This document shows, in pieces, positions 57,607 to 64,000 of a DNA stretch of 64,000 nucleotides. Location of the stretch: contig CAVUJV010000024.1 of the NCBI GenBank assembly GCA_963741845.1, positions 62,001 to 126,000 on the forward strand. Reading direction: 5' to 3'. Position 1 is the stretch's first letter. The number at the start of each line of letters is the position of its first letter. Source of the DNA: Roseiarcus sp963741845 (GTDB taxonomy: Bacteria; Pseudomonadota; Alphaproteobacteria; Rhizobiales; Beijerinckiaceae). A model generated the notes under the pieces. That model did no database searches. It saw only the letters and a program-made list of their open reading frames with translations, and was not told the DNA's origin. A program made the translations under genes and the position numbers.

Positions 57607-58899
57607 ATGAAGCTTGATGACTGGCTGCGGCGCAACCGTGTGACGCGCGCAGAATTTGCGCGGCGCATCGGCGTTTCCCCCGGCGCGGTGACCCAGATCT
57701 GCCGGGAAGACGGCGCCTGGCTTTCGCGCGAGACGGCGGAGCGCATCGTCGCCGAGACCGGCGGCGATGTGACCCCCAACGATTTTCTGAATGGCGCGCT
57801 TGCCAGGCGCGAAGGAGCGGATATGCACCACGGCGTCCAGGAGGCCATCGAGGCCTTTGCGCAAGGCGAAATCGTCGTCGTGACCGACGACGACGATCGC
57901 GAGAACGAAGGCGACATGATCGTCGCGGCCTCGCTCTGCACCACGGAGAAGATGGCCTTCATCATCCGCAACGGCTGCGGCATCGTCTGCGCGCCGCTGA
58001 CGGGCGAGGATGCGCGGCGCCTCAACCTGCCCCCGATGGTCGCGGCGAATGACGCGCCTCTCGGCACGGCCTTTACGGTATCGGTCGACGTGCGGCACGG
58101 GCTGACCACCGGCATCTCGGCGGAGCAGCGCGCCAATACGGTGCGGGCGCTCGCCAACGGCAACATGGGCGCGTCGGATTTCGTGAGGCCGGGCCATGTG
58201 TTCCCGCTCATCGCGAGGGAGGGCGGCGTCCTCATGCGGTCCGGGCATACCGAGGCCGCGATCGACCTCTGCAAGCTCGCGGGACTGGCGCCCGTCGCGG
58301 TGATCTGCGAACTCGCCAATGACGACGGCACGGTGATGGTCGGCCGCCAGATCGAAGCCTTCACGGACAAGCACAAGCTGCGTCGAATTTCGGTCGCGGA
58401 CCTGATCGCTTACCGGCAGGCGCGCGAGAAGCTGATCGAGCGCGTCGCGTCTTTCCGGGTCAAGACGCCGATCGGGGAATTGCAGGCTCACGCCTTCCGC
58501 ACCCCCTTCGATCCCGTGCTGCATTTCGCCTTCGTCCACGGACATGTCGGCGACGGGCGGGAGGTGCCCGCCCGGCTGCATCGCTGCGACATTCTGACGG
58601 ATGTCTTCGGCGAGGGCCTGATCCCGAAAGTGCTGAGGCAGTTCAAGACCGACGGCCGCGGCGTCCTCGTTTACCTGCGGGACGGTTCGGCTGGCGTGCC
58701 CGCGAATTTCACCGGCGCCGAGGCGACGGCCTCGGACGGCGCCAGAGCGCGGGAATGGCGAGAGATCGGACTGGGCGCGCAGATATTGCGCGATCTTGGC
58801 GTGTCCTCGATCCGCCTGCGCACGGACAACCCGCGCACCTATGTCGGCCTCTCGGGCTTCGGCATCGAGATCGCAGCGGTCGAGCCGATCGAGGGATGA
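57607..58899 (+). CDS. ribB: HTH domain + DHBP synthase (RibB) + degenerate GTP cyclohydrolase II-like fusion
   Basis: A 430-residue fusion. Residues ~1-65 are a Cro/XRE-type helix-turn-helix (WLRRNRVTRAEFARRIGVSP). Residues ~75-275 are 3,4-dihydroxy-2-butanone-4-phosphate synthase with DDDDRENEGD, RPGHVFPL and SGHTEAAIDL. The last ~155 residues resemble GTP cyclohydrolase II but lack the zinc-binding cysteine cluster, so that activity is probably lost. A strong internal site (GAAGGAGCGG before ATG 57823) could also start translation at MHHGVQEA and give the enzyme without the HTH. This would make a riboflavin precursor from ribulose-5-phosphate. Confidence 0.9.
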   Translation: MKLDDWLRRNRVTRAEFARRIGVSPGAVTQICREDGAWLSRETAERIVAETGGDVTPNDFLNGALARREGADMHHGVQEAIEAFAQGEIVVVTDDDDRENEGDMIVAASLCTTEKMAFIIRNGCGIVCAPLTGEDARRLNLPPMVAANDAPLGTAFTVSVDVRHGLTTGISAEQRANTVRALANGNMGASDFVRPGHVFPLIAREGGVLMRSGHTEAAIDLCKLAGLAPVAVICELANDDGTVMVGRQIEAFTDKHKLRRISVADLIAYRQAREKLIERVASFRVKTPIGELQAHAFRTPFDPVLHFAFVHGHVGDGREVPARLHRCDILTDVFGEGLIPKVLRQFKTDGRGVLVYLRDGSAGVPANFTGAEATASDGARAREWREIGLGAQILRDLGVSSIRLRTDNPRTYVGLSGFGIEIAAVEPIEG

Positions 58900-58903
58900 A
58901 GCT

Positions 58904-59833
58904 TCATCCCTCCATCAGGGCGGCGACATGCGCCGCTGCGGAATTGGCGAGCCCTTCGAGGTCATAGCCGCCCTCGAGCACCGAAACCACGCGGCCTCCG
59001 CAACGCCGGTCGGCAATCTCCATGAGCTTGCGCGTCACCCATGCGTAATCGGCCTCGACCAGACGCAGGCCCCCGAGCGGATCGCGGCGATGGGCGTCGA
59101 AGCCTGCGGAAATGATGACGAGGTCCGGGGCGAAAGCCTCGATGCGCGGCAGGATCACGGTCTCCAGCGCCTCGCGGAACGTATCCCCGCCGTCGCCCGC
59201 CCTTAAAGGCGCATTGACGATCTGATCGTGCTCGCCGCGCTCGCCGATCGCGCCCGTGCCGGGATATTGCGGCATCTCATGGGTCGATGCGTACAGGACC
59301 GACGCATCGTCCCAGAAGATATGCTGCGTGCCGTTTCCGTGATGAACGTCGAAATCCATGATCGCGACGCGCTCCGCGCCATGGACGGCCTGCGCGTGGC
59401 GCGCGGCGATCGCGGCGTTGTTGAAGAAGCAGAAGCCCATCGGAGTCGCGACCTCGGCGTGATGGCCGGGCGGACGCGTCGCCACGAAAGCGTTCTTCAC
59501 CTTGCCCGTCATGACCTCGTCGACGGCGAACACCGCCCCTCCCACGGAACGCAGCGCGGCCTCGAAAGTCGCCGGGCACATCGACGTATCCTGATCGATC
59601 ATGATGAGCCCCTGCGGCGGCGACGCGGCGCGCAGGGCTTCGACATAGTCGACGGGGTGGACGCGCGTGATCGCCGCGATCTCGCCCCTCGGCGCCGGGT
59701 CGCGGGCGAGCATCTGGAACGTCTCGGCCTCGAGGGCGCGCTCGACCGCCCGCAGCCGATCGGGACGCTCCGGGTGACCCTCCCCCATGTCATGCGACAG
59801 GCAGGCGGGATGGCTGATGAGAAGCGTCGTCAC
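58904..59833 (-). CDS. histone deacetylase family / acetylpolyamine amidohydrolase-like protein
   Basis: A 309-residue zinc hydrolase of the arginase-deacetylase fold. It shows RPPGHHAE, IMDFDVHHGNGTQ (Asp/His zinc ligands), STHEMPQYPGTG and SAGFDAHRRDPLG. Bacterial members deacetylate acetylated polyamines, acetoin-pathway compounds or lysines. I start at the GTG at 59833 (VTTLLISHPACLSHD), the usual N-terminus; an ATG at 59911 would add 26 unconserved residues and overlap the upstream gene. It is convergent with ribB, with 4 bases between stops. Confidence 0.9.
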   Translation of the reverse strand: MTTLLISHPACLSHDMGEGHPERPDRLRAVERALEAETFQMLARDPAPRGEIAAITRVHPVDYVEALRAASPPQGLIMIDQDTSMCPATFEAALRSVGGAVFAVDEVMTGKVKNAFVATRPPGHHAEVATPMGFCFFNNAAIAARHAQAVHGAERVAIMDFDVHHGNGTQHIFWDDASVLYASTHEMPQYPGTGAIGERGEHDQIVNAPLRAGDGGDTFREALETVILPRIEAFAPDLVIISAGFDAHRRDPLGGLRLVEADYAWVTRKLMEIADRRCGGRVVSVLEGGYDLEGLANSAAAHVAALMEG

Positions 59834-59907
59834 GGTCTGGATGCCTTCACGGATTTCCGCCGGGATCGGCACTTTTGCGCCAAAGGTCGCGGAAGTCCAT
59901 GGACGTC

Positions 59908-60483
59908 TCAACGCGGAAGCGGCTCTGGTTTACAGGTTAGCTGCCTGGCCTGATCCTCGGCGGCGGGGTAAAGACTTGGCTCTTCGCTGAATACGCGAAA
60001 CAGGACAAAGCCTTCGCGGTCGGGCGCCGGAACGCGCAGGTCGTGGGAAGGGTCTTCTTCGTTCTCCTGCGCCTCCAGCGCCCTGATGTCTTCGGGAGTC
60101 GCGAGCACGGCCTGGATAACGCCCTGCGTCGCGGCCCTGTCCGTCAGGGCATAGAATGACTGACCGCGGCGGGTGTGGAAGGAGAGCGAAGCGAAGGCGC
60201 GCCCTGCCGGCGCGGAGATCCGCACAGGTCCCGACGCGAGGTCGAAACGGCAGAAGGCGACGGCGACCGCGGGATCCGCATAGGGGATCAGCCGCTGGTC
60301 CGGGTTCGCGCGCGGCAAGAGCGTCGTCGCATTGGGCTGCGCCAACGGTTTCAGCCGCGCAAAAATGTCGTGCTCAGCCACAACCGGAACGAGGAGGACG
60401 ACAATCAGATGGACGAGCGCAGCCAGGATCACGGTCGCGGCGATCAGGGTCGCGAGGGCTCCGAACCAGGATGTCCGCGTCAT
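59908..60483 (-). CDS. DUF1254-type membrane-anchored protein
   Basis: A 191-residue protein with an N-terminal membrane helix (residues ~7-31) and a periplasmic beta-rich domain (DLASGPVRISAPAGRAFASLSFHTRRG). It partners the DUF1214 protein upstream, with the start overlapping that stop (ATGA at 60480-60483). Such DUF1214/DUF1254 gene pairs are common in Rhizobiales as split forms of larger proteins of unknown function. An in-frame ATG six bases upstream (60489) is an alternative start. Confidence 0.82.
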   Translation of the reverse strand: MTRTSWFGALATLIAATVILAALVHLIVVLLVPVVAEHDIFARLKPLAQPNATTLLPRANPDQRLIPYADPAVAVAFCRFDLASGPVRISAPAGRAFASLSFHTRRGQSFYALTDRAATQGVIQAVLATPEDIRALEAQENEEDPSHDLRVPAPDREGFVLFRVFSEEPSLYPAAEDQARQLTCKPEPLPR

Positions 60484-61058
60484 CCGCATCCAACCCGCGT
60501 CACGCGCGGCGCCGAGGCGGGCTCGATAGCGGCGGGCGTTGCGCCCATGGGCGCGTCGTAGAGTCGGAGAGCAAGCGCAAAGGAACCCGTCGCGCCCACC
60601 GGCAGCCAATTGCCGGGCTGCGGTTTGGCAGAGACGGCGATTGCAAAACGGCCGTCGCCTGACCTCAGAATCTCCGAGGAGCGGAAGCCATAGCGGTCGG
60701 ACGGATTCGCGATTGGAAAGCCGTTCGGGTCGACGACGCTGAGCGTCCAGTAGCGGGCGGCAGGGGTTCGGGGTCCAACCTGGTAGACGCAGCGCGCCTC
60801 GAGCGGTCGCCCGTCGTCGTCGGCTCGGGCAATCCATTGGAGTCCTTCGCCCAGAGCGAGGGGGATTTCGCCGGTTCGCGCCAGCCGCGCCCGGGTGTAG
60901 GGGTCGGCTTCCATGGAACCCGCGTTGGCCTCCAGCTCCCAGGCTCCGAGACGCACGCGATCGAACGGACTCATGCGCGAAAGAGCGTAGCGGCTCACGA
61001 TAAGGCCAATTGCGAGCCCCAGCGCGGCGACGATCAGAATCCTGAAGAAGGCGGTCAT
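60480..61058 (-). CDS. DUF1214 domain-containing protein
   Basis: A 192-residue protein with an N-terminal membrane anchor (residues ~5-25) and a DUF1214 domain. The domain includes YWTLSVVDPNGFPIANPSDRYGF, given here as a region near residue 105, and PQPGNWLPVGATGSFALALRLYD. The domain is probably periplasmic and its function unknown. It is coupled to the DUF1254-like gene downstream and follows the PBP1A-family gene by 40 bases on the same strand, so the three may form one transcript. Confidence 0.87.
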   Translation of the reverse strand: MTAFFRILIVAALGLAIGLIVSRYALSRMSPFDRVRLGAWELEANAGSMEADPYTRARLARTGEIPLALGEGLQWIARADDDGRPLEARCVYQVGPRTPAARYWTLSVVDPNGFPIANPSDRYGFRSSEILRSGDGRFAIAVSAKPQPGNWLPVGATGSFALALRLYDAPMGATPAAIEPASAPRVTRVGCG

Positions 61059-61098
61059 GCGATTTCGCTCGCCCGCGCGCTGCGGCGCCTCCGCAGCG

Positions 61099-63285
61099 TC
61101 ATGGCGACTCGACGCCCGCCCGGACCACAGCCGCGGCTTTGGACGAACCTTCCGACGTCTGGCTCGCCGCCAGCGCCGATCGGGCGAGGGCGGCGATATC
61201 GAGCGCCGCCCTTGTCGCGGCCGGGGACAAAGAGACGGAAGGTGACGGAGCCTGATCGTTTGTCCCGGACTTGGCGTCGTTCTTCGCAGTCGGAGTCGCG
61301 GGCGCTGGCGGCGGCGTCACGCCGAACGGCGGCTTCGGATCAAGGTTCTGATGGGCGAAGGCCATGATCTCACGCCAGGTCATAGCCGGCAGGGTCCCGC
61401 CCGTCATGTTTCCCATGGGCGAATTGTCGTCATTGCCGAACCAGACGCTGCCGACCAGATTGCCCGTGTAGGCGTTGAACCAGGCGTTGGTCGAGTTGTT
61501 GGTCGTGCCCGTCTTGCCTGCGATGACCAGTCCGGGAATTTGGGCGGCGCGGCCTGTGCCCTCGGTGACGACATGCGTCAACATATTATTCATCTCGGCG
61601 ACCTTCTCCGATGGAAGGACGCGAGGCGGCGGCTCGCTGTCGCGGGCGTGCGTGTAGAGCAGCTTGCCGCTTGAGTTGCGGACCTCGACCGCAGCGTAGG
61701 GCGTTCTCTTGATCCCTCCGCCCGCCAGCGTGGCGTTGGCGCCGACCACGTCGATCATCTTGACCTCGTCCGCGCCGATCGGCAGCGACACCGTGTCGAT
61801 GAGGGGCGTCGTTATGCCCATGGCGCGGGCCGTCTGCACAATCTTGGATCTGCCGAGCGCAGCGATCTTGGCAAGGTGATAGCTTTGCTTCGGCGGCCAA
61901 TAGACCTCGCCGATCTTCACCGACAGGCGAATGGCGGCCGTGTTGAGCGACTCGGCAAGCGCCCGGTACAGCGGAAGCGTACCCGCGGTTTCGCCGTGAT
62001 AGTTGCGCACGCAATAGTCGCCGATGCAGATGCCCGACGCGTCGATCGGGGTGTTCGCATGAAATTTCCCGGTCAGAAGCGCGGTCATATAGTCGAAGAT
62101 CTTGAACGACGAGCCGGGTTGCCGCTCCGCGTCGGTCGCCCGATTGAATTGGCTCGCGCCATAGTCCCGGCCGCCCACCATTGCCCGCACGAGCCCGTCC
62201 GTGGTCGCAATCACGGCCGCCGCCTGATGACCGTGGTAAGCCGGCGCCTTGTCGCGCAGCATGGCTTCGATCGCCTCCTCGGTCTTGGCCTGCACCGCCG
62301 AGTTGAGCCCTGTGCGCACGGTGAGAATACGGTCGCTCCCGAACTTCCCCGCCGCGGCGAGCGCCCGGACCTCGCCGTAAGCGAAATCAAGGTACCAATC
62401 CGGGCTCGACTGGACCGTCCGGTCTATCGGGGTGGCCGGATTGAGGCGCGCCGCATAGACTTGCCCCTCGGTCATGAAGCCTGCGTCCACGAGATTGCTC
62501 AGGACGTCGTTCGCCCGGGCGCGCGCGGCAGGAAGATTGACGAAGGGCGAGAACTTGGTCGGCGCCTTGAAGAGGCCCGCAAGCATCGCCGCCTCGGCGA
62601 GGTTGATGTCGCGCGCCGATTTTCCGAAATAGGTCTGCGCAGCGGCCTGAACGCCGAACGCGCCCGCGCCCATATAGGCGCGGTCGAGATAGAGCTTGAG
62701 GATCTGTTTCTTCGTAAGATGATGTTCAAGCCATAGCGCGAGATAGGCTTCCTTGATTTTGCGCTGAATGGACCGCTCGTTGCTGAGAAACAGGTTTTTC
62801 GCCAGCTGCTGGGTGATCGAGGAGCCGCCCTGAACGACGCCTGCCGCCTTGGCGTTCACTGTCAGGGCGCGGAAAGTCCCGATCACGTCGATGCCGAAAT
62901 GGCTGTAGAAGCGCCGATCCTCCGTCGCCAGCACGGCTTCGACGAAATAATCCGGCAGGTCGTCAAACGGGATGGCGTCGTCGTGCTTGATGCCGCGCTT
63001 GCCGACTTCAACGCCGTGCCTGTCCTGGAACGTCACAGCGAGCTCGGCGCGGCTCAGCCAGTCGTCCCCTGCCGTCTCGCGGAAGGCCGGGACCGCGAGG
63101 GTGAGCGCCACGATGAGGCCCGCGAGCCCCAAAGTGAGGCTCTCGCAGGCGACCTCGACGGCGACACGGCGGACACCGGAAACATGCATCCGGTCGGAGG
63201 CGGCCTCAATCGACGACCAGGCGCGAAAGAACGCCCGGCGGCCCATGAACATCCAGGAATTGACGAACGCGTCGAGAGCCAGCAT
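61099..63285 (-). CDS. second class A penicillin-binding protein (PBP1A family)
   Basis: A 728-residue bifunctional peptidoglycan synthase. It has a membrane helix near residue 45-65, GT51 motifs EDRRFYSHFGID and GGSSITQQLAKNLFL, and transpeptidase motifs SSFKIF, SLN and KTGTTN. A low-complexity Pro/Ala/Ser tail follows. It differs from the PBP at 54 kb in its longer N-terminus and in the insert around ICIGDYCVRNYHGE. The ATG at 63285 is chosen; an upstream TTG at 63330 or a longer frame is possible. Two class A PBPs within 10 kb suggest specialised septal or polar roles. Confidence 0.93.
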   Translation of the reverse strand: MLALDAFVNSWMFMGRRAFFRAWSSIEAASDRMHVSGVRRVAVEVACESLTLGLAGLIVALTLAVPAFRETAGDDWLSRAELAVTFQDRHGVEVGKRGIKHDDAIPFDDLPDYFVEAVLATEDRRFYSHFGIDVIGTFRALTVNAKAAGVVQGGSSITQQLAKNLFLSNERSIQRKIKEAYLALWLEHHLTKKQILKLYLDRAYMGAGAFGVQAAAQTYFGKSARDINLAEAAMLAGLFKAPTKFSPFVNLPAARARANDVLSNLVDAGFMTEGQVYAARLNPATPIDRTVQSSPDWYLDFAYGEVRALAAAGKFGSDRILTVRTGLNSAVQAKTEEAIEAMLRDKAPAYHGHQAAAVIATTDGLVRAMVGGRDYGASQFNRATDAERQPGSSFKIFDYMTALLTGKFHANTPIDASGICIGDYCVRNYHGETAGTLPLYRALAESLNTAAIRLSVKIGEVYWPPKQSYHLAKIAALGRSKIVQTARAMGITTPLIDTVSLPIGADEVKMIDVVGANATLAGGGIKRTPYAAVEVRNSSGKLLYTHARDSEPPPRVLPSEKVAEMNNMLTHVVTEGTGRAAQIPGLVIAGKTGTTNNSTNAWFNAYTGNLVGSVWFGNDDNSPMGNMTGGTLPAMTWREIMAFAHQNLDPKPPFGVTPPPAPATPTAKNDAKSGTNDQAPSPSVSLSPAATRAALDIAALARSALAASQTSEGSSKAAAVVRAGVESP

Positions 63286-63345
63286 GGCTCGCGACACCGA
63301 TCTCCATAGCGCTGTGATCCGCGCCTTCGCCAAGAACGACCCCCG

Positions 63346-63370
63346 ACCGGCCGGACGCCGTCCGGCCGGT
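63346..63370. terminator. perfect 11-bp GC hairpin between PBP and ycgN-like gene
   Basis: ACCGGCCGGAC and GTCCGGCCGGT flank GCC. The hairpin lies in the 206-bp divergent promoter region, 61 bases upstream of the PBP start codon and 122 bases upstream of the UPF0260 gene. With no T-tract it is more likely a 5'-leader structure or operator than a terminator. Confidence 0.35.
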
Positions 63371-63491
63371 CTGGCCGAAGCAGGCAAGAGCCCGTAACAT
63401 AGGCGGAGTTCGATCCAAACACGAGGGCCGGTCAATCGTCCGACGACGATCGCGGGCCTCCGGACCCCAAGAGTTCTCGAATCGACAAGAT

Positions 63492-63971
63492 ATGGCCACA
63501 AAAGATGACGCCGCCCCTTTCTGGCGGACGAAGTCCCTGGAAGAGATGAACGCGGACGAATGGGAAAGCCTCTGCGACGGCTGCGCCCGCTGTTGCCTCG
63601 TGAAACTGGAGGACGAGGACACCGGAGAGATTCACTTCACGGACATCGGTTGCACGCTGCTCGACGCGAAGGCCTGCCGTTGTCGCGATTACCCGCGACG
63701 CAGCCGGCGCGTGCCGGACTGCGTCACCCTCACGCCCGCGGTCGTTCGGTCGTTGAGCTGGCTGCCGGTCACTTGCGCCTATCGGCTGGTCGCCGAGGGA
63801 AAGGCGTTGCCGGACTGGCATCCCCTTGTTTCGGGTTCGCAGGACAGCGTCCACGAGGCGGGAATATCCGTGCGCGGCCGCGTCTTCGCCAGCGAGGACG
63901 ACCTTGCCCAGGAACTCTGGCCGGAACGAATCGCCAAATGGCCAAACCGCGCGCCTCGCAGAAGGCGATGA
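63492..63971 (+). CDS. YcgN/UPF0260 cysteine-cluster protein
   Basis: A 159-residue protein with the family pattern FWRTKSLEEMNADEWESLCDGCARCC at the N-terminus, then CTLLD...CRCRDY and DCVTLTP. The eight conserved cysteines suggest a metal or Fe-S site (Fe-S_oxidored / zinc-or-iron chelating family). Its function is unknown. The gene is divergent from the PBP gene and ends 29 bases before the window edge; the last stretch holds nothing recognisable. Confidence 0.92.
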   Translation: MATKDDAAPFWRTKSLEEMNADEWESLCDGCARCCLVKLEDEDTGEIHFTDIGCTLLDAKACRCRDYPRRSRRVPDCVTLTPAVVRSLSWLPVTCAYRLVAEGKALPDWHPLVSGSQDSVHEAGISVRGRVFASEDDLAQELWPERIAKWPNRAPRRRR

Positions 63972-64000
63972 CGCGTCGGTACTTGGGCGCCGCCCCGTTC

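Overview
This window is a GC-rich stretch of chromosome from an alphaproteobacterium. It is most likely a member of the Hyphomicrobiales (Rhizobiales). The evidence is gene order typical of that order: the flagellar block fliI-flgF / motA-fliM-fliN-fliG-flhB, and chvI-chvG-hprK-EIIA-HPr. It also carries DUF1127 and DUF2865 proteins, a MocR regulator, a UPF0260 protein and lptC-lptA-lptB. Formate-tetrahydrofolate ligase, a two-subunit methylmalonyl-CoA mutase and a ceramide-glucosyltransferase-like enzyme fit a Beijerinckiaceae/Methylocystaceae-type organism, but that narrower placement is inference. Almost the whole window is ordinary, densely packed core genome. I see no rRNA, tRNA, CRISPR array, transposase, prophage or recognisable defence system.

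Layout. 1-9.3 kb holds the end of an acyl-CoA dehydrogenase with its phosphotransferase partner, trmFO, a DUF1127 protein, the mutA-mutB pair and an aldo/keto reductase. 9.3-16.5 kb holds a frame-disrupted fhs, an ICMT-like membrane methyltransferase, an inositol-monophosphatase-family enzyme, two MFS transporters, an SDR dehydrogenase and a CBS protein. 16.6-21 kb holds a patatin, hisI, an IscU-like protein, yidD and a MocR regulator divergent from a DUF1127 gene. A repeat-rich gap follows. 21.5-26.7 kb holds an AsmA-like protein, a SafE-like membrane protein, an L,D-transpeptidase, proC and a TetR regulator. 26.9-34.5 kb is the flagellar cluster. 34.5-43.8 kb is more accessory: a DUF2865 protein, gltX, a glycosyltransferase, soxC-soxD, a small secreted protein with four CX3C motifs, a PEP-CTERM protein, a broken metallophosphoesterase and a CarS-like lipid enzyme. 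44.7-51 kb holds lptCAB, the nitrogen-type PTS with HPr kinase, and the ChvG/ChvI two-component system. 51.3-64 kb holds a P-type H+-ATPase, two class A penicillin-binding proteins, an HTH-RibB-RibA-like fusion, an HDAC-family hydrolase, a DUF1214/DUF1254 pair and a UPF0260 protein.

Three observations stand out. First, four conserved genes (fhs, flhB, the ORF after flhB, a metallophosphoesterase) contain six reading-frame breaks, and each is a net +1 nucleotide. This looks more like insertion-type sequence error than biology, but it decides how these genes should be read. Second, a structured intergenic repeat occurs three times (near 21.3, 44.2 and 53.8 kb). It has a 57-bp core, a duplicated short motif at the core ends and an inverted copy about 150 bp downstream in two copies. 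Third, a small secreted protein with four CX3C motifs lies beside an isolated soxCD pair. I did not find a convincing new multi-gene system; the candidates below are modest and testable.
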